Shown here in pieces: positions 48,379-57,810 of a DNA stretch of 64,000 bases. The position numbers and the translations under genes were made by a program. The notes under the pieces were generated by a model. The model worked only from the letters and a program-made list of their open reading frames with translations, had not been told where the DNA came from and did not search any database. This DNA is from Paenibacillus dendritiformis (GTDB lineage: Bacteria > Bacillota > Bacilli > Paenibacillales > Paenibacillaceae), in assembly GCF_945605565.1 (NCBI RefSeq), contig NZ_OX216966.1, positions 702,501 through 766,500 of the forward strand, written 5' to 3'. Position 1 is the stretch's first letter. Each line of letters begins with the position of its first letter.

Positions 48379-50355
48379 TCACCACCCCACTGCGCTCGAG
48401 ATCATTTCAAGCAATTTGACGATGGACAGATTGACGCGGGTGCGGACGGGCTCCTCCACATGCGCCTTCATATAATTGTTGATATGCTTATTCTCCACGA
48501 CAATCGTATAGAGCGGGTCGATCATGACCCAGTCCAGCGGCGCCGTATGGTTGATCCGGTATTGCATCCGTTCGCCGTCTCCGTTCCACACCTTGCGGGT
48601 GCTGGTGCCGTCCGCGAAGTGGAATACAATCGGCACGCTCGGATAATCGGCGCCCTTTTTCACGATGTGAACCGTGGCCTCGTAGCGGGGGGCTCCCTCG
48701 CTGTCCACGAGGCGGGTGTCGATCCCCTCGACAGCGAAGTCCGCCATCTGGTTCCCGTAAACATATTGATTGAAGAAATCGGTCCACTTCCGCTCGGTGA
48801 CCTGCTCGACGACACGCTGGAAATCTGAGGTCGTCGGATGCTTGAAGCGGTATTTCTGCGTGTACGTCCGCATGATGCGGCGCATCGTCTTTTCGCCGAC
48901 CTGCTTCTCGATGGCGAGCAGGACTAGCTTGGAACGCATGTACACATTCTCGGCATAATGTCTGTGGCCTTTGTATTCCCACGCCGCCAGCTTGAGCGGA
49001 GCCGGATCCGTAATATAGCTCCCTTCTATGGCCAGATTCGGCGCGACCCCGAATTCATGCTCCATCAGCTTGTCTTCGGCATAGGAGGTGAAGCCCTCGT
49101 CCAGCCACGCTTCCTCGAATTCATTGGAGGCGAGCAGCCCGTAGAAATATTGGTGGCCGATCTCATGAACGACGGTTCGTTCCAGATTGTAGCCTGGACT
49201 GTCGTCTTCCGCTCCGAAGGCAGTGACAAGCGTAGGATATTCCATACCGCCTGCGCCGTTGGCCGCCTTGGGCGGCACGACAATGGACAGGGTCGAATAC
49301 GGATACGAGCCGTACCATTCGCTGAACTTGGAGAGCGCCGCCTTCGCTGCATACAGATATCGTTCTTTTAAATTTTCATGCTTCGGATCGAGATAGAGCT
49401 TGATGCGCACGCCCGGTACATTCGGCGATGAGAACGGCTCCTCTACATAGATGAAGTTCGGCGAGGCGGCCCACGCGAAGTCATGAACATCATCCGCGTA
49501 GAACTGATACGTCTTGCGGCCGTTCTCCAGCACCGGCGTCTTCGTAGGGAAGCCGGTCGCTGCGACGGTATACGTGTCGGGAACCTGAATCTTGACGCTG
49601 TAAATGCCATAATTGGCGTAAAACTCGGAGTTGCCGTGGTATTGGTGCAGATTCCAGCCTTCTGCCGAACGGCCCCTTACCCCGACCTTCTCATAAGCTG
49701 CCAGCTTGGGGAACCATTGGCCGGCCATGACGAAATCCTCCGCATACCCCATGCGGGCGAATACTTTGGGCAGCTTCACTTCGAATTTCATGGTGAGCGT
49801 AATCCTTTCGTAGCTCTTGACCGGCTGAGGAAGCCGAATTTTCATAAGCGTCTTGTCCTTGGCATTGCCGTCATCGGGCTGGACATATTCAATTCGGTTC
49901 ATTAAGGACAATCCGTCGGTCGTCTCCAGCGCCGTCAAGCTTATGCCGCCATATCCGTCCGCCGGCATGGGGTCTTCCCGCAGCCTGCCGCCCGACTCCC
50001 GCATGAAGGTCGTATCCTGGGACTCGAATGCATTCGGATACAGATGGAAGTAGAGCTCGTTCACCGTTTTTTTGCCCGGGTTGAGCCACGATACGGTCTG
50101 GGCGCCTTGCAGCAGATGAGCGGACTCGTCCAATCTGACATTGATATGATATTCAGCGATACGTTCACTGAGCACTTCTGCAGCTGGAGACTCGACGTTC
50201 TGTGGAGTAACGGGCTCCATAGCGATGTTCTTCGGCATGTCCGAACCGAGGGAAGGGACCGACTCAGAAGGCCAGAAGCGGACATACAAGACGGAGCTTA
50301 CGATGAGAAGTGCGGCGATCCAGAGCAGTGGGCGATAATTTTTGCGTCGGGTCAT
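48379..50355 (-). CDS. Membrane-anchored M1-family metallopeptidase
   Basis: 658 residues. An N-terminal membrane anchor (LLWIAALLIVSSVLYV) is followed by the M1 beta domain and a catalytic domain with the zinc motif HEIGHQYFYG and the distal Glu in EEAWLDEGFTSYAED, plus GGMEYPTLV (the exopeptidase GxMEN region in altered form). The active site would lie outside the membrane. ATG 50355 follows gggaggt. Substrates are unknown; it forms an operon with the six-helix protein. Confidence 0.92.
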   Translation of the reverse strand: MTRRKNYRPLLWIAALLIVSSVLYVRFWPSESVPSLGSDMPKNIAMEPVTPQNVESPAAEVLSERIAEYHINVRLDESAHLLQGAQTVSWLNPGKKTVNELYFHLYPNAFESQDTTFMRESGGRLREDPMPADGYGGISLTALETTDGLSLMNRIEYVQPDDGNAKDKTLMKIRLPQPVKSYERITLTMKFEVKLPKVFARMGYAEDFVMAGQWFPKLAAYEKVGVRGRSAEGWNLHQYHGNSEFYANYGIYSVKIQVPDTYTVAATGFPTKTPVLENGRKTYQFYADDVHDFAWAASPNFIYVEEPFSSPNVPGVRIKLYLDPKHENLKERYLYAAKAALSKFSEWYGSYPYSTLSIVVPPKAANGAGGMEYPTLVTAFGAEDDSPGYNLERTVVHEIGHQYFYGLLASNEFEEAWLDEGFTSYAEDKLMEHEFGVAPNLAIEGSYITDPAPLKLAAWEYKGHRHYAENVYMRSKLVLLAIEKQVGEKTMRRIMRTYTQKYRFKHPTTSDFQRVVEQVTERKWTDFFNQYVYGNQMADFAVEGIDTRLVDSEGAPRYEATVHIVKKGADYPSVPIVFHFADGTSTRKVWNGDGERMQYRINHTAPLDWVMIDPLYTIVVENKHINNYMKAHVEEPVRTRVNLSIVKLLEMISSAVGW

Positions 50356-50493
50356 ACGATTCTTACCTCCCGTTGACAAGCATCTATGGCATGTATATGT
50401 TGGCTTTTTGCGGAATATTAGCTAAAATGAAAATGATTTTGATACCCGGCCTCTCCGCAGTCAGGAGCATCGGGTGAGGAAGGAGTGTGCGGA

Positions 50494-50994
50494 ATGGAAT
50501 CTTCCGATAAGAAGATGAAGAAGCCCCTCGCGCTCAATGTCGTGAGCGGTACTAAGCATAAAGGATTTGGCGCCGGCAGCATCGATTTGAACAATGTCTC
50601 TCCGGTCATTATTGACGAAGGCCGGGCATACATCGATATGGGGGCCATGCATGCGAAGAGCAAGGTGGAGCGGGGCATCAAGTTTTCCCCGAACCGCGAG
50701 GATGTGCCGAATGGCCGCCGCTGCTGGATCGTGTGGGTCGCAGTCGATCGGACGGCGGAAGGAACATCCTATGGAGGAGTCACGGCCTGCGAGATGCTCA
50801 TCGATACGGAGGCAAGACGTGGCTGGAAGATTCTCGCCGACCATGTGAACAATATGGATTACGCGATGAAGCGCCGCATCATTGTGGATGGACTTGCCGC
50901 GGAAGAGAAGGCGGCGCTGCGCGAGCTGCTGATGACGCATAATGCGGAATGGTGGGAGCGTTCATCCGAGGAATTGAAGTCGAAGCTGGCATAA
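50494..50994 (+). CDS. ywhD: YwhD-family protein
   Basis: 166 residues. Recognised from GFGAGSIDLNNVSPVIID, AYIDMGAMHAKSKVERGIKF, YGGVTACEM and HNAEWWERS, all typical of YwhD of Bacillus, a conserved cytosolic protein of unknown function. ATG 50494 follows aaggag. In B. subtilis ywhD lies close to the PBP gene ywhE and speE-speB; here the same set is spread over 9 kb by an insertion of IS, repeats and a regulator-transporter pair. Confidence 0.85.
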   Translation: MESSDKKMKKPLALNVVSGTKHKGFGAGSIDLNNVSPVIIDEGRAYIDMGAMHAKSKVERGIKFSPNREDVPNGRRCWIVWVAVDRTAEGTSYGGVTACEMLIDTEARRGWKILADHVNNMDYAMKRRIIVDGLAAEEKAALRELLMTHNAEWWERSSEELKSKLA

Positions 50995-51002
50995 ATGAGA
51001 AG

Positions 51003-51043
51003 AAGACCTGTATCCCTGCATGCTTGAGGGAACAGGTCTTTTT
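51003..51043 (+). terminator. ywhD terminator
   Basis: aagacctgt...ccct pairs with aggg...acaggtctt and TTTTT follows. Confidence 0.9.
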
Positions 51044-51159
51044 GTGTGCTGCGGGGAAGGAGAAGCGTTGCCCTGCTTGCCTGAAGCACCTCCGCAGATC
51101 CTGCATGACTGCACCATTTTTCCTCTGTATCTCTCCGTTAGGCAAAGAATCCTGCAATT

Positions 51160-51315
51160 ATCAGGCCGTTGGAAAACCCCCGTTTTTTACGAAGGGGTGG
51201 AGATGTCCATGAACACAATCAAAACTTGGCAATCAGAATGTTTTCTACTGAGAGTCGAGCTCCACTCTATAAAAATGAAGTGGCTAAAATTCCCATAGAC
51301 TTCTCAACGGCCTGA
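51160..51315. mobile_element. MITE-like element, copy 1 (~156 bp)
   Basis: Ends are inverted repeats: atcaggccgttgg on the left and, read inward from the right, atcaggccgttgag. The inside carries no gene but is shared with the segment at 53115-53285 (ggaaaaccccXgttttttacgaaggggtg near the left end; ctctctcaac-type sequence near the right). The ggctgttgagaaag-like end resembles those of some Bacillales insertion sequences, so it may be mobilised by a transposase encoded elsewhere. Confidence 0.7.
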
Positions 51316-51355
51316 TTTTACGGGATCCAAGAGACCGCGTTGGATCCTGGGGGCA

Positions 51356-51443
51356 TCATCGCCTTCAGGAAGCATCATTGCCTCCTGGGGCTTGAACGTG
51401 TGGAGGGAATTGCTGCTATTTTACAGGAATTTCGGCTCAATGA
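51356..51443 (+). repeat. Composite noncoding repeat, copy B, left part
   Basis: Aligns to 1858-1945: catcatcgcc, catcattgcctcctggggct, gtgtggagggaattgctgc, attttacaggaatttc. The array is interrupted at 51444 by an IS256-family element and resumes at 52817. Confidence 0.8.
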
Positions 51444-52816
51444 GGTCAAGTCCAAATTTATGTGTAAATTCCTCAATGAGATTGCCAGAGCAAAAAGATG
51501 CCTAAGCTGCAGGCTTGTTTAGCTTCTTCCTCCACTCATGGTACTCTTTCATCTCGATATACTTTTTCCCAGCAGACCACTTTTCGTCCTGCTCAATCAA
51601 CAAGGCTCCAAAAAGACGAAGGACAGAGGCTCGGTTGGGAAAAATGCGAATGACGCGTTCTCGCCGCCGCAACTCGCCATTTAGACGTTCTACGGCATTT
51701 GTGGTGCGCGTACGTATCCGACAGGCAGCCGGAAGTGCCAAGATCGCTGTCGCATCGTCAAAGCCCTCTTCCAAGACCCTCATGGCTTTTGGAGCTTTAT
51801 CTTCAAATGCTTCTTGTGTCCGTTTTAGCAGTGTACGGGCACTGGTCTCGTCCGCAGCTTCGTAGATGGCCCTTACATGGGCCTTTAATTCATCACGGCA
51901 TGATTTAGGAGCAGCGTCCAGAATATTACGCATAAAGTGGGTTTGACACCGTTGCCAGGTTACGCCTTGGAAATGTTGCCGAATCGCACTAACCAAACCA
52001 CCGTGATGGTCGCTTGTAATGACATCAACACCGTGCAACCCGCGACTTTTGAGGTGCGTAAAGAAAGCCCCCCACGTTGCTGCTGACTCGGTATCATCTA
52101 CGGTAAGTCCAAGCAGTTCCCGATAGCCCTCCGCATTAATCCCTGTGGCAATCATCACTCCACGTGAGCGCACACGGCCGTCTTCCCGGACTTTGACGTA
52201 CAGGGCGTCGACAATAAGAAAAGGGTAGGCCTTGTCCAGTTTTCGGTTATTCCACTCTTCTACGAGGGGATCCAACTGTTTGCAGAGCTCACTAACTGTT
52301 GATTTGGAGAACTCTGTCCCGCATAGTTCTTCGGTGATATTGCTTACTTTTCGCGTTGACACACCATTAAGTACCATCTCCATCATGGCTAAGACAAGGG
52401 CCTGCTCGCTTCGTTGGTAACGAGCAAAGAGTTCCGTAGAGAACTGACCGTTGCGGAAACGCGGTACTTGCAGGGTTAATTGACCCACCCGTGTTGTCAG
52501 CCGATGAGGGTACGTTCCATTACGGTAACCTGCACGCTCTTCTGAGCGCTCGTAGTGTCCTGCCTTCAACTGTTCCGTTGCCTGCGCCTGCAAAACTTGA
52601 TTCAAGATAGATTCTAATAAGGTCGCTATCCCCTCATCTCTTGATTCGGATAAAAACAGTTGATGCAAAAGTTGTGAATCTAGGGTAATCTGGTATTGAG
52701 TCATAGCTAGATCCTCCTTTGGAATGTTGTCTCGACAACCTCATTCTATACGAGGATCCTTGCTATGGCTCTACTTTTTTGCCATTTTCTTTTTACACAA
52801 TTATATGGACTTAGCT
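51444..52816 (-). mobile_element. Complete IS256-family insertion sequence (~1373 bp)
   Basis: Inverted terminal repeats ggtcaagtccaaatttatgt on the left and, inward from the right, agctaagtccatataattgt, followed on both sides by gtgtaaa-type sequence. The element is flanked by the exact direct repeat ctcaatga (51436-51443 and 52817-52824; a ninth base g also matches), the 8-9 bp duplication usual for IS256. Removing it rejoins the composite repeat, so the insertion is recent. Confidence 0.92.
51502..52704 (-). CDS. IS256-family transposase
   Basis: 400 residues, full length. Contains RAGYRNGTYPHRLTTRVGQL and LTLQVPRFRNGQF near the N-terminus, LIVDALYVKVREDGRVRSRG with the first Asp, VDVITSDHHGGLVSAIRQHF with the second, and the C-terminal RTRTTNAVERLNGELRRRER with the final Glu of the DDE triad. 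ggaggatc precedes the ATG. No disruption, so it is probably active. Confidence 0.96.
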   Translation of the reverse strand: MTQYQITLDSQLLHQLFLSESRDEGIATLLESILNQVLQAQATEQLKAGHYERSEERAGYRNGTYPHRLTTRVGQLTLQVPRFRNGQFSTELFARYQRSEQALVLAMMEMVLNGVSTRKVSNITEELCGTEFSKSTVSELCKQLDPLVEEWNNRKLDKAYPFLIVDALYVKVREDGRVRSRGVMIATGINAEGYRELLGLTVDDTESAATWGAFFTHLKSRGLHGVDVITSDHHGGLVSAIRQHFQGVTWQRCQTHFMRNILDAAPKSCRDELKAHVRAIYEAADETSARTLLKRTQEAFEDKAPKAMRVLEEGFDDATAILALPAACRIRTRTTNAVERLNGELRRRERVIRIFPNRASVLRLFGALLIEQDEKWSAGKKYIEMKEYHEWRKKLNKPAA

Positions 52817-52973
52817 CTCAATGAGTCCACATCCCGAGGAATTGCTGCAAATCTACATCATTTTAGGCCCTTTTGCTTCAAGCCGAAGCGAAACGGGTGA
52901 AATTCCTGCAGTTGTGCAGGATTCCCCTTCTGGTAAAGTCGTCCATATCGAATTGCTGTATTTGCGCAGGATT
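52817..52973 (+). repeat. Composite noncoding repeat, copy B, right part
   Basis: Aligns to 1946-2095: gaggaattgctgcaaatctac, atcattttaggcccttttgc, agccgaagcgaaacgggtga, aattcctgcagttgtgcagg, attcc, tggtaaagtcgtccatatcg, aattgctgtatttgcgcagg. It begins with the IS target duplication. Confidence 0.8.
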
Positions 52974-53114
52974 AGGATTTCGCTTGCCGAATAGGTGTTG
53001 AAATCGTGCAGTTTTGCAGACTTCGCTTACCGAATAGGTGCGTGTCTGGAGAAATCGTGCAGTTTGGCGGATTTCGCCTACCGGATAGACGTGTCTAGGG
53101 AAATCGTGCAGTTT
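52974..53114 (+). repeat. Three direct repeats gaaatcgtgcagttt
   Basis: Units begin at about 53000, 53052 and 53099, each gaaatcgtgcagttt followed by gcagacttcgcttaccgaata or a variant (ggcggatttcgcctaccggata). Spacing is 47-52 bp, close to the 48-bp period of the first array. The third copy runs directly into the second MITE-like element. Confidence 0.75.
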
Positions 53115-53285
53115 TCAGGCAATTGGAAAACCCCTGTTTTTTACGAAGGGGTGAAGATTGTCCACTTTCCTACTCAAAACTTGGCCCCCATAGCGTTTTA
53201 AATCGATTTTTCTACGGAGAGACGAGGTCCACCACACAAAAAAATGGAGTGCCACAAAATCCCTCAGACTTTCTCAACAGCCCGA
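53115..53285. mobile_element. MITE-like element, copy 2 (~171 bp)
   Basis: Starts tcaggcaattggaaaacccc and ends gactttctcaacagcccga, an imperfect inverted repeat. Shares with copy 1 the block gttttttacgaaggggtg, and the right-hand segment gagag.cgag.tccac plus ctcaac.gcc. More diverged than copy 1. No open frame. Confidence 0.65.
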
Positions 53286-53511
53286 TATTCGCAGGGTTTT
53301 CTTTTCATTCAAGGGAGTTCAGTGAATTGCAGCTTTTTTCCGGACCGCAGCGCATAAGCTGTATGTTTACACTCACATGGCTCAAGCGGCCAAACGCTAG
53401 TGAGCTGGCAAGGCACAAGCATCCCTTAATCTCATCGGCGTTCTTCTGCCACGCGGTGGATGAGGCCGACCGGAAGCACAGTGATGTAGAACCGGAACAC
53501 TTAAAATTTGA
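53286..53511. other. Gene-free stretch before the FCD regulator
   Basis: Begins with a cagggttttctttt tail like that of the stem-loop repeats and gtgaattgcagctttt near 53321. The rest has only short frames without ribosome sites. Confidence 0.4.
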
Positions 53512-53566
53512 TTGACAATCGTTCTCGGACACCTGTATGATTACAAACAAACATCCAATCATCCTA
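53512..53566 (+). promoter_or_regulatory. Promoter and candidate operator of the FCD regulator
   Basis: TTGACA at 53512-53517 and TATGAT at 53536-53541 with an 18-base spacer. An inverted repeat atgatt...aatcat (53537-53542 and 53557-53562) begins within the -10 box and could be the regulator's own site. Confidence 0.55.
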
Positions 53567-53591
53567 TGTTTGCGATCTGAGGAGGAGTAAC

Positions 53592-54269
53592 GTGGAGCTT
53601 CGTCCGGTTAAGAAACAAACACTAGTAGAGCAGGTCATCGAACAGATCGAGCAATTGATTCAATCGGATTCGTGGCCACTGGGGAGCCGCATCCCCCCTG
53701 AGCCCGAGCTGATGCAAGTCTTCAATGTGAGCCGCAACAGCATTCGGGAAGCGGTGAAGTCGCTTATTCATGTCGGCGTGCTGGAGGCGCGGCAGGGCGA
53801 CGGAACGTATGTCTGCTCCAAGAGCAGCTTGAATGCGATCCTCCATCATCAATTGATGAAGGCGGATCGAAGGGAGGCGGCCGAGGTCCGCTTCTGTCTG
53901 GAGCGGGAGATCGCGCGGCTGGCTACGGAGAGGCGCACGGATACGGATCTGGAAGCGATGCGCCGCTGGCTCGGCCTGATGAGCGAATCGTTCCGCATCG
54001 GGGACGATGACGCTTATGTCCGCCATGATTATCAGTTTCACCTGGCTTTGGCGACGGCGACGCATAACCAGCTCCTAGTCAACCTATACAGCAGCATCGC
54101 GGATGCGGTGCGGCAATCGGTGGATCTGTTCATCAAGCGCAGCCCGCAGCGGGAGAAGATGGCCTGCTTCCACGAGGAACTGGTCGACGCGATCGAGCGG
54201 CAGGACGGGAACGCGGCGCAGCAGCTCGTACGCCAATTGCTGGAGCTGAACTTCGATATATCCGAATGA
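53592..54269 (+). CDS. GntR-family regulator, FadR/FCD type
   Basis: 225 residues. Winged helix-turn-helix at the N-terminus (SRIPPEPELMQVFNVSRNSI, REAVKSLIHVGVLEARQGDG), then an all-helical FCD domain with the metal-binding pattern (HDYQFHLALATATHN ... FHEELVDAIERQDG). Such proteins usually bind an organic acid or similar metabolite. GTG start at 53592 behind gaggaggag. The MFS exporter 120 bases downstream is the likely target. Confidence 0.92.
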   Translation: MELRPVKKQTLVEQVIEQIEQLIQSDSWPLGSRIPPEPELMQVFNVSRNSIREAVKSLIHVGVLEARQGDGTYVCSKSSLNAILHHQLMKADRREAAEVRFCLEREIARLATERRTDTDLEAMRRWLGLMSESFRIGDDDAYVRHDYQFHLALATATHNQLLVNLYSSIADAVRQSVDLFIKRSPQREKMACFHEELVDAIERQDGNAAQQLVRQLLELNFDISE

Positions 54270-54389
54270 ATGGCCATCCGGCAGATAGATGCCTGTGGAT
54301 GCCTATTCGGCTTACACATAACGTACACATGGAGAGAAGACAGATAGAAACAGATAAATGTAGAGATAAAGAAGAGGGAGAGATGCATA

Positions 54390-55601
54390 TTGAGACCCGC
54401 ACTGCAGGCAGAACAACCGGTTCCGTCAAATAAAACGTTAGTGATGCTCTTATTGGGGATTTTGCTTGTAGGCGCGAACATGCGCGCCGCCATCGCTTCG
54501 GTGGGGCCACTCATCGGCTTCATTCGCGATGATACCGGATTGTCGAACGGGGCCGTCGGCTGGCTTACGACGATACCGCTGATCGGCTTCGCCGTGCTGT
54601 CCCCGTTCGCGCCTTCGCTGGCGCGCCGCTACGGGACAGAGCGCACGCTGGTCGCGACGCTGGCGCTCATGACGATTGGGATCGGGCTTCGCGCCTTCGA
54701 TTCCGTTCCGCTGCTCTTCGTCGGAACCGCAGGCGTCGGCATCGGGATCGCCGTGTGCAACGTCCTGCTGCCGAGCATCGTGAAGCAGAACTTCATCAAC
54801 CGGGTCGGCTTCATGACCGGCCTGTACAGCATGACGATGAGCATCTTCGCCTCGATTGCCGCGGGCATCAGTGTGCCGCTGTCTCAGGGCGCAGGCTGGG
54901 GCTGGCGGAACACGCTCCTGATGTGGGCCGCGCTGTCGCTGCTCGGCCTGCTGGTCTGGCTGCCGATGGCCCGGTCTGCCCAGGCACGGAGCGGCGGCAG
55001 CGCGAAGCGTGCCGCCTCCGGCAAGACCGCGAATGTATGGAAGTCCGGTCTCGCCTGGCAGGTTACGATTTATATGGGCTTCCAATCCTTCAATTATTAT
55101 GTGTCCGTTGCCTGGCTGCCGGAGATTCTGCTCAGTCACGGCTGGTCTCCCGTCAACGCTGGCTGGATGCTGTCGGTCATGCAGTTGACCGGCATTCCGT
55201 TCAACTTCCTTATTCCGGCGATTGCGGAACGGCTGAAGGATCAACGGCTCGTGGCCGCCGCTGGGGCGCTTATCGGGATGGCCGGCTATGCCGGACTGCT
55301 GATCGATAACGCCGCCATTGCGACCGTTGCCGTCCTCTTGATGGGAATCGGGCAGAGCATCTGCATCAGCCTGGCGCTGACCTTCATCGCGCTTCGCGCC
55401 AGAAATGCGACGCAAGCCGCGGCGCTGTCCGGCATGTCCCAATCCATGGGCTACGCGCTGGCGGCGCTCGGCCCGATATGCCTCGGGGCGCTGCATGATG
55501 TGACGGCGGCCTGGACGTGGCCGGTCATCGCCTTGCTCGGCACATCCTCCATCATGGTCGTCGCTGGTCTGGGAGCGGGGCGGAATCGGTATATCGACTA
55601 A
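54390..55601 (+). CDS. MFS transporter, CynX/NimT family
   Basis: 403 residues with twelve hydrophobic segments; the first (LVMLLLGILLVGANMRAAIA) has the NMRAAIASVGPLIGFI pattern typical of CynX/NimT/YeaN carriers. The loop ARRYGTERTL follows helices 2-3, and the middle loop is basic (AKRAASGKTANVWKSG). Relatives handle cyanate, 2-nitroimidazole or glyoxylate-like compounds; the substrate here is unknown. The start appears to be TTG at 54390 with gagggag upstream. Co-oriented with the FCD regulator. Confidence 0.88.
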   Translation: MRPALQAEQPVPSNKTLVMLLLGILLVGANMRAAIASVGPLIGFIRDDTGLSNGAVGWLTTIPLIGFAVLSPFAPSLARRYGTERTLVATLALMTIGIGLRAFDSVPLLFVGTAGVGIGIAVCNVLLPSIVKQNFINRVGFMTGLYSMTMSIFASIAAGISVPLSQGAGWGWRNTLLMWAALSLLGLLVWLPMARSAQARSGGSAKRAASGKTANVWKSGLAWQVTIYMGFQSFNYYVSVAWLPEILLSHGWSPVNAGWMLSVMQLTGIPFNFLIPAIAERLKDQRLVAAAGALIGMAGYAGLLIDNAAIATVAVLLMGIGQSICISLALTFIALRARNATQAAALSGMSQSMGYALAALGPICLGALHDVTAAWTWPVIALLGTSSIMVVAGLGAGRNRYID

Positions 55602-55646
55602 GTCGAAGCCGCTTCCCGGGCCGATCCCGCTGCGGACAATACAGCC

Positions 55647-55706
55647 AAACAGCCGGACGACGGCGCAACTCCTCACAAGGAGCGGCACCGGCGGTCCGGC
55701 TGTTCT
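55647..55706. terminator. Terminator between MFS and PBP genes
   Basis: aacagccggac and gtccggctgtt form an 11-bp stem enclosing a second small hairpin (ctcctcacaaggag). Convergent genes share it. Confidence 0.8.
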
Positions 55707-55755
55707 TCATCCTGCGTATTCGGCATGAGCGCCTGATCGTCTCATGCTCGATGCC

Positions 55756-57810
55756 TCATCCGGTCCACCAGCGCTTGAAGTGCTGCCACCACGAGCGCTT
55801 ATCCGGCTCCTTCTCGATCGGCTTGTCCGGTACGGCTTCCGGCTTCGCTGAACTATGCAGGCCGCACCATTCTGTCGGCTCCGTTCCTTTGACGAACGTC
55901 TCCAGCCGCTTGCCCGGACAATCCTCACCGGCGAGCTGTCCGGAATCCGGATCAATATAGAGGCTGACCACATCATCCGGCACCGTGAAAATTTTGGGCG
56001 GCACGCTGTGCAGCGCCTTCTCCATGAACTCGGCGAAGATCGGCGCGGCCTTGTGCGATTCGGTCAGCGAGATGTTCTTGCCCCGGTCGTAGCCGACCCA
56101 GACCGCGGTCGACAGCTCCGGGGTATAGCCGACGATCCAGGCGTCGGCATCGGTCGTGCCCGTCTTCCCGGCTACGGGCCGCTTGATGACCGGCGAGACG
56201 CGGTTGCCGGTCCCGCCCGCTTCGAATACGCTCTCCATCAGACTGGTGAGCACATAAGCTTCCGCCGGGTTCACGACCTGCTCCGCCTCCACTGGCGGTG
56301 CTTCGTACAATATTCGGCCCGCCTGATCCGTAATCTTCAGGATCGCACGCGGGATGACCCGCTTGCCCTCATTGCTGAAGACGCCGTAGGCGGCGGCCAT
56401 GTCGAACGGACTGACCGGATAGGTGCCGAGCGCCAGGGACGGGAGCGGCTTCATCGCTCCGTCGATGCCGAGCCGCCGCGCCAGCGAGATGACCTTGTCC
56501 GGGCCGATCTGCATCAGCGTATGCACCGCATAGATGTTGTCGGAGGCGGCCATCGCCTGGCGAAGATCGATGTCGCCATGATACTTGCCGCCATAGTTGC
56601 TCGGCCGGTACACCTGCCGCCCGTCGTCATAAGGAAAAGCCGTCGGCTCGCTCACGAAGTGGGTGGCCGCCGTGATCGCCTTCTCCTCCAGGGCGGCCAG
56701 ATAGACAATCGGCTTGAAGGCCGAGCCTGGCTGGCGCGTGTCGGCGAAGACGCGGTTGTATTGATTGAGGCGGTAGTTTTTGCCGCCGACCATCGACTTG
56801 ATGTACCCGTTGCGCGGATTGATGGCGATAAGGGCTGCCTGCAGATCCCCTTCCGCTGGTATTTGCTTCGCCACTGCTTCCTCCGCCGCCTGCTGCGCCC
56901 GGGCATCAAGCGTCGTATAGACGAGCAGGCCGCCGCCGTCGACCGTCACTTCCGGGATGCCCAGATCGGTCAACTCCCGCCGCACATAGTCGCGGAAGTA
57001 GGGGGCGACGAGCGTATCCGGGCGTTCCGTCTGCGGCCGGAAGGTCAGCATCTCGTGGTAGGCTTTGTCGGCCGCCTCCTGCGAGATATATCCGGTCTCG
57101 ACCATGCCGTTCAGCACGGTCTTCTGCCGATCCTTCGCATTTTTCATTTGCAGGAAGGGAGAATAATAGACGGGGCCGCGCGGAATGCCCGCCAGCATGG
57201 CGCTCTCGGCCAAGGTCAGTTCGCGGGCCGATTTGTCGAAGTAGAGCTGCGCCGCCGCTTCGATCCCATAGGCGCCGTGCCCGTAATAGATTTGATTCAG
57301 ATACATCTCGAGAATCTCGTCCTTGGTGTACTTCATCTCCAGCTGCATGGCATACAGCGCTTCCTTCACCTTCCGCTTCCATGTCCGTTCATGGCTCAAA
57401 TACAGATTGCGCGCCAGCTGTTGGGTCAACGTGCTGGCTCCTTGTCGCGCGGACATGTTCTCCAGATTGACGAGCACTGCCCGTGCGACGCCCTTCACGT
57501 CGATCCCGGGATGATGATAGAACTGGCGATCCTCCGTAGCCAGCGTCGCGTGCACCAGATCCTCGGCGATATCCTTCAAGGGGACGTGCACCTGCTGCTT
57601 CTGGCCCGGAGACAGTGTCGTCAGCAACTGGCCTTGGCCATCGAGAATCCGCGAGGCCTGATCCGTCGCGGTGACGGGCAGGTCGCTTACATAGAGGTAG
57701 CCGAGCACGGAGGCAGCCACGCCGATCGCCATGACGAAGGCGGCGCTGGAGCTGATCAGCAGCAAGCGAAGCCGCTTGCGCTTCTTGGTTGTTGTGCGGC
57801 GTCGATCCAT
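55756..57810 (-). CDS. Class A penicillin-binding protein (YwhE/PbpG-like)
   Basis: Bifunctional peptidoglycan synthase. 684 residues: membrane anchor (LLLISSSAAFVMAIGVAASVLGYLYV), glycosyltransferase domain with ATEDRQFYHHPGIDVKGVAR, QGASTLTQQLARNLYL, and KEALYAMQLEMKYTKDEILE; transpeptidase domain with SxxK in GSAFKPIVYL, SDN in AASDNIYAVH, and KTG in VAGKTGTTDADAW. No long C-terminal extension. Position next to speE-speB matches ywhE (pbpG), a sporulation PBP of B. subtilis, so a role in spore peptidoglycan is plausible. aaggagga precedes the start. Confidence 0.93.
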   Translation of the reverse strand: MDRRRTTTKKRKRLRLLLISSSAAFVMAIGVAASVLGYLYVSDLPVTATDQASRILDGQGQLLTTLSPGQKQQVHVPLKDIAEDLVHATLATEDRQFYHHPGIDVKGVARAVLVNLENMSARQGASTLTQQLARNLYLSHERTWKRKVKEALYAMQLEMKYTKDEILEMYLNQIYYGHGAYGIEAAAQLYFDKSARELTLAESAMLAGIPRGPVYYSPFLQMKNAKDRQKTVLNGMVETGYISQEAADKAYHEMLTFRPQTERPDTLVAPYFRDYVRRELTDLGIPEVTVDGGGLLVYTTLDARAQQAAEEAVAKQIPAEGDLQAALIAINPRNGYIKSMVGGKNYRLNQYNRVFADTRQPGSAFKPIVYLAALEEKAITAATHFVSEPTAFPYDDGRQVYRPSNYGGKYHGDIDLRQAMAASDNIYAVHTLMQIGPDKVISLARRLGIDGAMKPLPSLALGTYPVSPFDMAAAYGVFSNEGKRVIPRAILKITDQAGRILYEAPPVEAEQVVNPAEAYVLTSLMESVFEAGGTGNRVSPVIKRPVAGKTGTTDADAWIVGYTPELSTAVWVGYDRGKNISLTESHKAAPIFAEFMEKALHSVPPKIFTVPDDVVSLYIDPDSGQLAGEDCPGKRLETFVKGTEPTEWCGLHSSAKPEAVPDKPIEKEPDKRSWWQHFKRWWTG

